Source: Mesomycoplasma ovipneumoniae (lineage in GTDB: Bacteria > Bacillota_I > Bacilli_A > Mycoplasmatales > Metamycoplasmataceae). Taken from it: a stretch of DNA of 55,253 nucleotides. The notes beneath the pieces were generated by a model. That model worked only from the letters and a program-made list of their open reading frames with translations. It made no database searches and was not told where the DNA came from. The DNA lies in NCBI GenBank assembly GCA_009756935.1, contig VZDP01000007.1, forward strand, positions 1 to 55,253, given 5' to 3'. Every line of letters starts with the position of its first letter. Position 1 is the stretch's first letter. Of the stretch, positions 1 through 11,411 are shown piece by piece. Both the position numbers and the translations under genes were made by a program.

Positions 1-34
<34 letters not shown>

Positions 35-67
35 ACATTAATAAAACCCAAGCAAAAAGGATTTCTA

Positions 68-1261
68 ATGTCTAGGATTAAGGTGTTAGAAACCTTTTCT
101 GGAATTGGGGCGCAAGCAAAAGCTATTGCTAATTTTGAAAAAGGCAAGAAAAAATTTTTTGAAATTGTTGCCACAGTTGATTGAGATGCTCGATCAATTA
201 TTACATATGCTCAAATCCATCATAATGTTTTGTCTGATGTTGATAAAATTTTAAAAGAAAATCAACTTAGTTCAGCAGAAAAAATAAATTTTTTTTTAAA
301 AAAATTTGAATTGTCGCTAGATTCAAAAAGACCTTCACAAATAACAAGAAAAGATTTAACTTTTAAAAAAATTCTTGTGGCTTCAATTATAAAAAGCAAT
401 AATTTAGGTTCAATTACAAATTTAAATGTTGAAGAAATTAATCGCTTAGCGCCTAATTTTGTCACTTATTCTTTCCCTTGCCAAGGCCTTTCGATTGCTA
501 ATAAGGGTCGTGCTAATGGTATTTTTGATAAAAATTCAACAAGTTCGCTTATTTGAAATGTTTATTCACTAATTAAGGGAATGAAAGTTAAGCCAAAGTA
601 TCTTTTAATGGAAAATGTACCTAATTTAATATCAAAAAAATTTATTAATCAATATGAAAAGTGAAAAGAAACTTTGGAAAACGAAGGTTATAAAACTTTT
701 ACTGCAACATTAAATGGACTCAATTTTGGTTCAATTCAAAAAAGAAATCGAGTTTTTGCCATTAGTTTTCTAAAAGAAATAAAAACACCCTTTGAAAGCG
801 ACTTAGAATTTGAAAAATATATCTTAAATTTAGGTCAAGATATTTCGTCCAATTTGGATAAAAGGAAGAAAATTTTTCAATCGATTTTTAACTTTGATTC
901 AAAAAATAGTGAAAATACTGGGTTTTTAATTAATGCTACTCCGTCCCGAATTAGGATGGTTGAAAAGGTTGAAAAAATTAATGAGTCAAAAAATTTTATT
1001 ATTAGAACCTTGACAACCAAGCAAGATAGAAATCCAAACACCGGGATTATTAAATTCGAAAATAATTTAGAAAAAAAACTAAACTATCGTTTTATCTCAA
1101 ATCGTGAAGCTTTTAGATTAATGGGTTTTGAAAATAGTGACTTTGAAAAGCTCGGACCTTTAATTTCAAAAAATATATTAACAAAAGAATCATTATATCG
1201 CCAAGCCAGGAAATTCTATTATAGTAACAATTTTAGAAGCGCTAATAAATTTAATTTATAA
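68..1261 (+). CDS. DNA (cytosine-5-)-methyltransferase, copy 1
   Basis: Transfers a methyl group from S-adenosylmethionine to C5 of cytosine in DNA. The 397-residue frame needs TGA=Trp (Trp39 and others). Class motifs appear in order: SAM-binding FSGIGAQAKAI (residues 10-20), an acidic motif around V-D-W-D (37-40), the catalytic Pro-Cys-Gln with Cys138 (SFPCQGLS), ENV (residues 182-184), the QKRNRVFAIS block, and REAFRLMGF near the C-terminus. Start is ATG at 68 after an AAAAAGGA ribosome site. The next gene, a DUF262/DUF1524 nuclease homologue, begins 17 bases downstream, which suggests a restriction-modification operon. Target sequence is not predictable from the protein. A second copy lies at 39788-40981. 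Confidence 0.93.
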
Positions 1262-1278
1262 GATTGACAAGGAGAATT

Positions 1279-4200
1279 ATGGCGAAGAAAAAAGTTAATA
1301 AAAATGGAAATAGTGCAAAAAATAATAACTTAAAGCCATGAAAAATTGGTACTGCTATATTTATATATATCCAACCTTTTATAGAAGATTTAGGTCCAAC
1401 AATCAATAAAAAGCATTTAGATTATAAAGTGGAAGATAATAAGAAAATAGTTCCTTGCTCACAATTTGCACACAAAAAAATTACTACTAAAGATTGAAAG
1501 CGAGAAAAACACATATCCTGGTCAACGTTTTGACAACGTGTTGCCATACTTGAAAGTCTTCAAATTGTATCTATAAATAAAAAAAAATGATCCTCCTCTT
1601 ATTAGACTTAAGATTAACAAGGATTTAACCAATTTTTACAAACAGAATCGCGATGAATGAGATGGAAATTCAACTTTTAGGCATAATCATATTAAAAATA
1701 TCGCCTTAGATTTATTTGAAAAATTTATATCTTCATTCAAAAAAGCAAACAAAGCAATTGATAAAAAATTAAATTCAATTTGTTTTAATTTACTTTTATC
1801 TTTTGATGCTTTGTATCTTAATAGCAAATATAAAGAAATTTTAGTAAAAAACAGTGGTAAAAATGATGATGTTATAAAAGGTGCTATTGAAAGTTTTGGT
1901 AGCCTTTGAATACCAATAATGGAAGATATAAAAAATGATCAAGAAAGAAACAGCCTCATAAGCAAAATAGAAAATTATCTACAAAAAACAATAGAAATTT
2001 TAGAAAAGGGTGAAATTAATAATTCCCAAAATTTAGTAGTCGATAGTAAAATAAAAAATAATGAGTCTAAATTCATTAACACAGAAGATTTAGAAATAAA
2101 AGACGAAAAACTAAATAAAAATAATAGCGAAGTTCTTGATATGAAAGATGAATTTGAGTTTGTTGATGTGAAAGATGAAAATGAACAAGTAAATGAAGAT
2201 GATGAACCAATAAAAAGTAAAACTTCTATAGATAAAATCTTGATTAATGAAATAATGAAGGCTGAAATAAAAAATGATTATATCAAAAATGATAATAATA
2301 TTAATTTAGTCAGAGAAAAAAGCAAAAATGTGTCTTCAGAAACAATAACAGTGCAAGAATATTTACAAAAATTTCATGAATACAAAATCTATTTACCTTT
2401 TTTTCAAAGAAATTATACTTGAGATCCTGGTCTAATAGCGAATTTTTTTGACCTAATTTTCAAGGAATTCGATACTAATGAAAATTTTTTGTTTTTAAAC
2501 ACGATTATTTTTGCAGAAAAAAAAGCAAGCGAGGGGTTTTGAATTGTTGATGGCCAGCAAAGAACTGTTTCTATTCTCTTAATTTTGATCAGTATACTAA
2601 AGATGGCAAGCCATTTTGGTGAAAATATATTTTTTGAAATGTCGAGCATTTATCAAACAATAAGCAAAATATTAGAAAACTTTTCTAAAAACAATAGCCA
2701 ATATATCCCTTTGCTAAATTATTTTAAAAATAATGAAAAAATGGACAACACTATTTTTTCCAGAAATATACACAAAATTATAGAAAAATTATGTGAAATT
2801 AAAACTAATAAAAACTCAGTAGACTGAATAAATGATTTTACAAATTTTATTCTGAATAAGATTTTATTAACATTAATTAGAATTTCGGAAATTAAAGATA
2901 AGCAATTTGCAAAACTTTTTATTAGTATAAATGTTCAATCAAAACCAATTCATGTGGTTGATTTAATTACCTCTAGGGTAAATGAAGAATCCCAACAAGA
3001 ACAAATTCCGTATGTCAAACTGATACAACAATATTTTGGTGGAGAAAAAGAAAATAAAAAGAAACTAGGGGCATTTTTACAAAATCAACAATATTTTATT
3101 GAGGATGAATTCAATACCCAAAATACAGAGAATAATTTATTTTCCTTATACCAACAACTTGATAATTTATTAAATAAATGAACAAATAACAAGGCATTAA
3201 CTAAAGAAACGCTAGAAGAATTTGTTAAAAAGATATTAGTTTTTGAATATGCATATGTCGGACATATAAATATTTTATCAAGTAAGAAAGATATAACTGA
3301 CAACGACGGCATAAAAGTTTTAATCCAAAAATTTAAAGAAATAATTCATAGAAATGAACTAGCGTTTATAAATTTACAAATCAATACGATTTCAAAAAAA
3401 GGTGCTAACAATCCGTATTCATTAATAATACAAAGTGCAATAAAGGAATTTGAGATTTTTGACGGTAACCTAGACTTGACCGAGAAAAAAGAAAATTTAG
3501 AGTTATTTAGTTCTGTTTTATTTCAAATTGAAAAGTCTAAAATTATTTATTACAGTAATTTTCGTGGCCAATCATTAAGAAAAGGAATCTATACGATGTT
3601 GTTGCAACAAAAAAATAATCCAGGTTTTTTAAAAAACGACAAAGAACTTTATCACAAATTAGTAGAATCGCTAACAAACGAAAGTGATAAAGTTAACATT
3701 AACGATTTTAGAAACTACATAGAAAATGATGGCAATAATGATAGAAATTTTAAAAAAAATGTTATTTTGAGAGTGCGAATTAGCCTCAGAAAAAATGGAG
3801 AAATTCATCCAAAATATAAAAACAATAAGCATTTTGAGACTGAATTTACAAGTCAATTAACGAATTTATACAATAATACAGATGATCCTATTTCAGTTGA
3901 TCACTTTTTTCCGCAAAAACCTAACAAAGATTATAATATAGGTTTTTTGATAAATAAAGACAAAAGTTACGAAGAAAAGTATAATAAAATAGTGCAAAAA
4001 ATCGGAAACTTAATACTTCTTCATAAAGATACTAATTCAAGAAAGCAAAATAAAAATTCTGAAGAAATCTGCGAAAGAGTAGAAGATGTTTTGATTCAAG
4101 GAGCTGCTGATATAAAAGGAAATTCTAAATTAGAAAGTCTTTGTCCAAAAAATAGGTCTAAAGGTCTTTATTATAAAATCGACCCCACTGATAGAGATCC

Positions 4201-4324
4201 TAAAAATCTTGAAAAATATAAAAAGGATTTTAAAAAAATTGAACAACTAATTAATAATAGAACTAACCAAATATTCAAGATTTATTTTGAAATTTTCTTT
4301 AATAAAAGAGAAAAAACTAAATAA
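1279..4324 (+). pseudogene. DUF262/DUF1524 nuclease (GmrSD/SspE-like), frameshifted at an A9 tract
   Basis: ATG at 1279 has an AAGGAG site. The first frame runs 108 codons and ends at 1603-1605 just after nine A's (1579-1587). From 1577 a second frame is open to 4324 without a usable start, so one A too many splits a gene of about 1014 residues. The N-terminal ~350 residues are unrecognised, with a charged Glu/Asp/Lys-rich stretch. A DUF262 domain follows, with a QRNYTW motif and nucleotide-handling DGQQR at about residue 424. The C-terminal DUF1524 (HNH-type) region shows DHFFPQ (~874) and IGNLILLH (~909). Relatives are modification-sensing restriction or anti-phage nucleases. With the methyltransferase upstream, this may be its cognate nuclease. 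The A9 tract could make it phase-variable, slippage-expressed or dead; sequence alone cannot decide. Confidence 0.8.
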
Positions 4325-4450
4325 ATTAAAGCGTTTTTTATAGTGTTAAGTTCTATTTTTGCCCTTGGTTTGCAGTTTATTAGCAAGAATAATTTAAATT
4401 AAAATTGTTTTTAACAAGCTCAAACTAACTAAAAACAGTTAAAAAATTAT

Positions 4451-4478
4451 AAAAAAAAATAGCCAGTGCTATCTTTTT
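4451..4478. terminator. Bidirectional hairpin terminator between DUF262 gene and pepA
   Basis: Perfect stem ATAGC/GCTAT with a four-base loop, flanked by an A-run on the left and a T-run on the right. It lies 23 bases past the pepA stop and about 130 bases past the DUF262 gene, so it can serve both convergent genes. Confidence 0.7.
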
Positions 4479-4500
4479 ATATGAGATTAATTAAGAATTT

Positions 4501-5874
4501 TTACTTTGTTAAAATGTACTCAACCAGTGTTTTAACCATTACGCCAGTTGGAAGATTGCGAACAAAAGCAGTCGCAGCAATATCTAAATGAAGAAATGGT
4601 TTGTCTTCGACAAATTCAGCAATAAACATTGCAGCAGATGAAGAGCCAGCTTTACCGGAAAAATCAGTGTTTTTTAGATCTGCCACCTTTGAGTCACGAA
4701 TATTTTGGGCAAAATCTAGGTGTAGTGGCATTCTTCAAATTAATTCGCCAGCTTCTTTTGATGCTTCATTGAAACTTTTTCAGATTTTATCATCATTAGC
4801 AAATGCACCAGTAAAAGTCTCACCAAGAGCAACGCGAATTGCACCTGTTAGAGTTGCCACTGAAATAATTTCGGTTGCATTTTCTTCACGAATTGCATAT
4901 GTTATTGCATCTGCTAAAATCAGGCGACCTTCGGCATCAGTGTTGTTAATTTCAACAGTTTTACCATTTTTTGATTTTCAAACAGAATCAGGTGTATTTG
5001 CATCACCATTTAGGCGGTTGTCTGTTAGTGGTAAGACGGCAACAACATTAGCGAGTGGATTAAATTGTGAAAGGGCATCAATAGCAGCAGCACAAATTAT
5101 TGCCCCAGACATGTCATATTTCATGTCATTCATATATGTACCAGTTTTTATATTATATCCACCAGAGTCAAAAGTTATCCCTTTTCCAACAAAAGCAGTT
5201 TTATATTGACTTCCTGGTAGTCCATCATAAGAAATAACAACAAGTTTTGCATCATAAGTTGAGCCACGATTTACAGCTAAAAGTAAATTCATCCCTAATT
5301 TACGGATTTCTGACTCGCCAAGAACTTTTACAGTTAATTTAGGGTTTTGGGAAATTTTTTTCTGGATTTCAGCTGCTAAAAACTCTGAAGAGGCAATGTT
5401 TGGCGGGATATTTTGGTAATAGCGAGCATAATTTACAGCATTATTGATTATTTGGTATTTATTAATTATCGGTTTTAATTCATCTAAATAACTCGAGACA
5501 ACTAAAATATCACGGTATTTTGTTCGCTGTTTATCATATTCTGCTCTTAGGGAAAAAATATCAGAACGAACAAAGGCAACAACTTCAATTAAATAACGAA
5601 GGAAGCTATTTGGAAATTTATCAAAATCAATTTGGATATCTCGTGGGTAATTAGCTAGTTTTTGTGCAATTTTGCGAAATCTTGAAGGTGTAAATTCTTT
5701 TGTGCTCGAACCTAAATTAATATATGCTTTATTTTGGCCAAGATATTCAGTGATTGCAAGGTCTTCTTTTAATAGCATTGGGATTTGCGAGTCAAAATAG
5801 ACAGGTTCGATTGTTATCCTATTTGATTCAAATTTATTGGAGTATTTGACAAAAATTTCTGAGAATTTTTTCAT
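4501..5874 (-). CDS. pepA: Leucyl aminopeptidase (M17 family)
   Basis: Cytosolic di-metal aminopeptidase that removes N-terminal residues from peptides, important in organisms that import amino acids as peptides. The 457-residue frame is complete with TGA=Trp. The M17 signature NTDAEGRL is present, along with metal-ligand blocks [16 protein letters not shown] and MKYDMSGA and the C-terminal HLDIAATAF block. The N-terminal ~150 residues match the variable M17 N-domain. Start is ATG at 5874. It is transcribed alone, convergent with the DUF262 gene across the terminator at 4451-4478. Some mycoplasma PepA proteins are also surface-exposed; nothing here shows an export signal. Confidence 0.93.
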
Positions 5875-6046
5875 TTTAAATATGTGAGCCTTACTAAATT
5901 AATTATATATAGCTTAAAAGTTTTGTTATAGAAATTATAGCCTAAAAACTATATTTTTTTTGAAAAATAAATATAAAAAAAGTTATCTTAAATTAATGCA
6001 CTAATTTGATAAAAAGTAGTCTAAAAAATATTAGAAAAATCTTAGT

Positions 6047-6652
6047 TTAATTAAATGTGGCTTCTAAATACTGGATTTTATAACCAAGTCCAACTCATTT
6101 TTCTTCATAGGAAGTCATAACATTTTCGCTAACGCGGGAAGAATTTAGTAAATCATTAGTCTGGTAGATTATTTTTCAACCATTTTGTTCTAAGGATTCA
6201 ATTGAGTATTGGAAAAATTTTTGGTTATCCGTTTTTAATTTTAGAATACCATTTTTTGTTAGTATTTCTTTATAAATATCAAGAAAAAGTTTGTAAGTAA
6301 GTCTACGCTTATAGTGTTTTTTCTTTGGCCAAGGATCAGGAAAAGTAAGCCATAGCTGACTTACTTTTCCGTTCAACATTGACAATAAATTTTTTGCATC
6401 ACAAATAAGGATGAAAAAATTTTTTAAATTATAAGTATCAACATATTTTAAAGATTTAACAGCAGCAGAGGGAAATTTTTCAACACCTAAAAACTTTTTA
6501 GAAGGATTTTCAAAAGCAAGTTTTGTAATCATTTGCCCTTTACCCATTCCTACTTCTATTATTCAAGAATCATCAACAAATATTGGATTTTCGACTAGTA
6601 AATTATGTTTTTGAATTCTTTCAAGTGCATCTGGAATATTTCTTAATCGCAT
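6047..6652 (-). CDS. trmB: tRNA (guanine-N7-)-methyltransferase
   Basis: SAM-dependent enzyme that makes m7G46 in the variable loop of tRNAs. The 201-residue protein has the SAM-binding loop EVGMGKGQ near residue 35 and the family signature FPDPWPKKKHYKRRL in the middle, which holds the catalytic Asp and the tRNA-contact basic residues. The C-terminal TSYEEKW block is also typical. TGA codons fill Trp positions. Start ATG is at 6652, 32 bases after the stop of the upstream membrane-protein gene, so the two are probably co-transcribed. Confidence 0.93.
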
Positions 6653-6684
6653 ATTAAAATAGATAACGATTTTTAATTATTTTT

Positions 6685-7566
6685 TTATGAATGGCAATTG
6701 ATATCATGTTGTCCACGAATTTCAAAGTGCTCATCAACAATTCCACTCTCAATTTCTTCAATGGTAAATGTAGTGTGATGAATGTGTTTTAAATTGTGTA
6801 AGTCAACAGGAATTTCCATTTCGTGAACAATGTTTAATTGACTTGCTTGAACTTGTTCAGCATTAATAATTTCAATTTGTCTTGCAATATCAAGATTTTC
6901 TTCTAAATTAACAACAGGTTCTGGTTCTATTTCTACTTGTGGTTCAACATAAACTGGTTCAGCTGGTGCTTCGTAGTAAGTTGGCTCAAAAACAGGTTCT
7001 TCATAAACTGGCTCTGGCTCAACATAAATTTCAGGCTCAGGCTGTACAAAAACAGGTTCTTCTGGTTCTACATATTCCTCAGTTGTCTGAACTTGTAAAT
7101 CTAATGGTTCATCAAAAGCAGGTTCTTGTTCCATCGGTGCAACACTTACAGGTTCAGGTTGTTCAACAGGAGGATTGTCAAATTCATTTTCTAATTCAGG
7201 GTTATCTTCAACTTCTGTTCCTCAGTGAACGATTTTAACGCTTTTTCCGTCTCTTAGATCAGCAGTGAAAATCATAATTAAGGTGATTATGTTTCAAATT
7301 ACAGAAAGACCAAGAATTACTCCACCTGTGATTGTTAAAATTTGGACATCTCTTGCAATTTCGTCTTGGGCTGTTGATCCTAAATACATCATTTGGGAAA
7401 TGAAAATCATTAAAAGACCAACGAGAGTAAAGGTAAATCTAATAATTGCTAGACTTATTCTACCCAAATACCAAAAACCAAATCCAAACAAACCAAGAAA
7501 GAGCTCATTGTAAAATGCGTCGCTTTGCAATAAGCCATCTTTCCTTTTTTTGTCTAAATATGCCAT
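6685..7566 (-). CDS. Membrane protein with acidic Pro/Glu/Val-rich C-terminal repeat tail
   Basis: A 293-residue protein of unknown function. Residues ~15-65 and ~80-105 are strongly hydrophobic, giving about three membrane segments and no signal peptide. Residues ~150-225 are an acidic, low-complexity region of imperfect repeats on the theme (V/I)xxEPEPVYxEP. The end is not repetitive and is His-rich around residue 270. Such tails are common in mycoplasma surface or cytoskeletal proteins involved in adhesion or gliding, but no named family is recognised. Start ATG at 7566 follows an AAGGAG site. trmB lies downstream on the same strand. Confidence 0.8.
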
Positions 7567-7700
7567 TTTTACTCCTTTTTTTTAAAAAATTAGGTATTTT
7601 ATATTTCTTGAAAGAATCTAAAAATTAATTTTATCTATCGATTTAAAATTATACATGAAAATAAAAAAAACCAATAAAAAAATAAAATTTTTTTAATAAA

Positions 7701-8645
7701 TTACTTATCTTTTTGGAAATCGACTAGAGTGTAATATAAAACATTTCCACCAAGATTTTCTTCAAAAATTAGCTTTTCAACAAGAGGAACGCTAACACCT
7801 GCAACGCCGCTTCGGTAGTTTGTAGTAATTCTTGCATATTCTTGTAGTGGGAATTTTTCAGTTTTTTGGCCAATAAATTTAGGGTAAATTTGAAGTCACG
7901 GACTTAAAGTTGCTTCTAAATTAAGCATTTTTTGGTTTTTGAGCTCTTTTTTAATAGTTATATTAAAAATAAAATTATCTTGATTTAAAAGAAAAACTTG
8001 ATAATTTTTAGTTTCAATATTTGTCTCTGGATCAATTTCGCCCGGCGATTTTACAATTGCAATGTCAATAAATTTATTTGAATTAGGTTGATAAAAACTG
8101 TTTTTTAAAGCTTCATTTCTGAGACCGATATTTAGTTCATCGTTTTGCTGCTGAAATTGGTCAATTTTTGCCAGACCGCGAACAAAAACAGCAGAATTTA
8201 GATTTTTTAAAAGCCAAAGTCAATTATTTTCAAACAGTTCATTAACACTAAATTTAGCTTTTTCAAACAAAACAGGGTTAGAATTGCCTCTTCCAAAGCC
8301 ACCAATTATTGAATCACTTGGTGAGTTGTTTATTGTGTTATAAAAGCTTAAATTAAAGGCTAAATCATTCAAATAGTTGTCTGAATCTATTGTTGAAATT
8401 CGGTTTATTAATTGCTCTTTTGAGTCAGCATTTTCATAAATTTTATCTAAAAGTTGATTAATGATACTGTTTTCTAAAAAAGGTTCGGCTTTTTCTGCCT
8501 GAACTACATCATTTTTTGCAAATTTTTCGTATTTAGCTTGATAATTAGTTGGCTGATTTGATGGCTGGGCACAACTAGCTAAAAAACCAGCTGATAAAAA
8601 TGTTAATAAGTTAACAGAAAATAGTAATTTTTTATTTTTTTTCAT
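7701..8645 (-). CDS. Lipoprotein (ABC transporter operon, last gene)
   Basis: 314 residues with a Lys-rich start, hydrophobic core and lipobox LASC (Cys near residue 25), so an exported, lipid-anchored surface protein. Otherwise not recognised. It overlaps the upstream lipoprotein gene by 14 bases and ends the four-gene operon permease-ATPase-lipoprotein-lipoprotein. It shares the motif asparagine-W-L-x-L-L-x-N-(L/I) with the upstream lipoprotein, so the two may be diverged relatives. Whether they act as substrate-binding proteins or as exported cargo is open. Confidence 0.85.
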
Positions 8646-10695
8646 CTTTTTCCTTAAAAAACATTTGCGCAGGCAAATTATAACGGAATTTTTTTACAAA
8701 ATCATTTTCAAAATCATGATAAGCTTCCTGAGAGGCATGATAAAGTGCTTGGTGGAAAATTTCGGTAAGAACTTTGGCCGAAATTTTATTTTTTGTTTTC
8801 GGGAAATGATATACAAAAGGATTTAGGCTTACTTTTGGCTCAGAAGTTGAATTATCAACTCTTAAATTTATTAATGTGTTTTGCTTTAATATATAAAGAT
8901 CTTTATAATTACTTACAAATCTTGATGTGTCTCCTTCAGAAATTGACTCAAGATATTTATTTGCATAATAAAAAGGCTCTGTAAGATCTTCTTGGTCTTT
9001 AACAAGTTGTTTAAATTCGTCACTGTGAGCAACTTTTATACTACCATCTTCGTTAAATTGATCAGGAAATGAGTATCATTTATAAAAGTCAAGTCTAAGT
9101 TTGTCAAGTCTTTCAAGAATAAAAAGTCAATTTGTATCAACAAAGTTTTTATATTCTTCAATTGCGGCTTCAAATTCTGAAGAATCAGTATTATTTAATT
9201 TTTCTTGAATTTTTTTTCATTCAGACTCTAATTTTTCAATGTTTTCTTTTGCATAGTAGCTATTAAAAAATTGGACTTTTTTGTTTGCATTATTTGGTCA
9301 AATAGTTTGAAAAATAAACTCAAAAACACGGCGATTATTGAATTCTTCAGCTGTTTCATTTTTTATTTTAATGTCCAATTTTTCATCAATAAATTTAGAA
9401 TAATTGTCCATAAAAGTTGAGTTTTGCTTTGGTGATTCTTCAGGTTTAGTGCTAATATCACTACCTTTTTCCAAATCTATTGAATATAAACTGTATTTGT
9501 GAAATTTATAAGGAGAATTAAATGAAGAAATATCAGTGGTAATATTTGAGAAAAAATTAGAGCTAGTTAGATCATTTTTTTCGTTAAATAGTTGATTTTT
9601 TACAATGTTGTCAAGATTTGCAAGATCATTTTTATACTTTTCTTCAAGTTCGGCAAGCTCTAAATTAAGATCTTGATTTTGATCCCCAGGTTCGTCTTGA
9701 AAATTTGTGGCCTTAACGTCTTGAAAATTTGTGACACTAACGTTTCGTCGGGTTCTACCAAATGCTCGACGATTTAGACTTTCTAGGAAAGCTTTCTGCC
9801 CAGGCGAACATGCCGCTAAATTTTCAAGACTACAAGAATTCCCTCCATCTTCGTCCTCTTCATCTTCAGAATCAAGTGATTGACCGCTTGTGCTTTTAAA
9901 TCTGGCAATTTTGTCTTCTAATTCGTCCTTTTTTTCTTTAAAATCTGCGGTTAGATTTTCTCGTGCGGTTTCGAGTTTATCTTTAAAATACTTTTGTTCT
10001 TCAGATTTTACTCAATTTTCAATGGCATTTGCAAAAGAAAAATTATCGGCAATTTGATCTTCAAGCACAAACATATTAAAGTCAAGTTTTGTTTTTAATT
10101 CATTATTAGTTTCAAAAACAGTGAATCTAATAAATTTATTTTTGTCAAAAATCAAATAATAAACGCTATTTTTATCAAATTGATCAGCTTCTCTGTCAAT
10201 TTTAATAAAATCGAAATTTTTATTTGAAATTTTGATTTTGGTATCTTTTAGCAAATTTATTTTTTCTTCATTAGCATTTTTTACAAATCTTCCGGTGTAA
10301 GGGTTGAAAATAAAAGATAATTTGTCAATATTTTCAAGTAAAAATAGTCAATTTTTTGATAAATACGAATGAATTGTAAATCGAGAATTTTCGCGTGTTT
10401 CGGTGTATTGATCTTTGAAAAATCTAAAATATGGTCTTGAAAAAATAAGAGAATATTTTAATTCGCTAGTTAATTTTGGCAAATTTAGATTAATTTGGTT
10501 TGAAATATAGTCATCTTTTTGAAGTTCGTTATTAGAAAAAACTGAATTAACAAATTCCTGAAATTTAACATTTGTAAGCAATGATTTATTCTCAGGCTTT
10601 GGTTGAGATTCGTAAAAATTATAAATTCCGCTGCAAGAAATAAACAAAAAAGAGGTTGGCAATGTAGCTAAAATCAGTAATTTTTTCTTTAACAT
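8632..10695 (-). CDS. Large lipoprotein (ABC transporter operon)
   Basis: 687 residues. The signal peptide ends in lipobox FISC (Cys ~21). A region near residues 290-330 is highly acidic with a short duplicated NFQD-type motif, followed by a coiled-coil-like Glu/Lys stretch. The block with WLFILERLDKL near residue 560 resembles one near residue 118 (WLFLLENIDKL), suggesting an internal duplication of a ~440-residue unit. The ATG overlaps the stop of the ATPase gene (TAATG). No named family is recognised; the context links it to the ABC system. Confidence 0.85.
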
Positions 10696-11411
10696 TATTT
10701 AGTAGTCCCCGTGTTTAGTATATATTTTTGGTACATTTTTTGCAGATTTTCTGTTTTTTGACCACAGTAATAAATTTGCCCCTTATTTATTAGTGTTAAA
10801 CTATCAATTAAAGAATCAATTTCTTGCAAATTATGACTGGAAAGGAAAATTGTTTTTCCCTGTTTGTGTAAAATTCTAATAATTGCTAAAAATTCACTTC
10901 GCGCTGAAGGGTCTAAGTTTGAAAAAGGCTCGTCAAATATTATTAGTTCTGGATCATGAATCAAAGACTGAACAAGCATAATTTTTCTTTTTTGACCTGA
11001 AGAAAAGTTAAATGGTTTTAATTTTGCTAAATCTTCAATTTTCAAGAGTTTTAAATAATAATCAATTTTTTGCTTTACTAACTTAGAGTTCATTTTTGAC
11101 ATTAGTCCAAATTCATACAAAAATTCATATGAATTTAGTTCAGGCGGAAAAATTGAGTTTTCAGGAACATAACCAATAAATTTTTTTGCTTCTGGCAGTT
11201 TATTTGAAAAATTATTAATTAGAATTGTTCCTGAAAAATTCTGGTATGCATCGACAATACATTTAATAACAGTTGTTTTTCCCGCTCCGTTTTCGCCAAT
11301 AAAGGCATGAATTGTGTTTTTTTTAACTTTAAAAGTGACATTTTTTGCACCTTTTTCGGATTTAGGGTAGATTTTTGTTAAATTTTTAACATCCAAAACT
11401 CAATTTGACAT
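10695..11411 (-). CDS. ABC transporter ATP-binding protein
   Basis: 238-residue nucleotide-binding subunit. Walker A GENGAGKTT (near residue 40), signature FSSGQKRK, Walker B LIIFDEP and the switch His in LSSHNL are all present. The DrrA/CcmA-like form fits ABC-2 type exporters. True start is ATG at 11411 (M-S-N-W-V-L) with TGA as Trp4, earlier than the downstream GTG-type start. The upstream permease stop shares base 11411, so the genes are translationally coupled. Confidence 0.93.

Noticed and set aside
4601..5209. 202-codon plus-strand open frame
   Set aside because: Antisense shadow of pepA, which has complete M17 motifs on the other strand.
9690..9760. Short tandem repeat in the 687-residue lipoprotein as a phase-variation tract
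   Set aside because: Only two imperfect units of an in-frame NFQD-type motif; unit change would not shift the frame.
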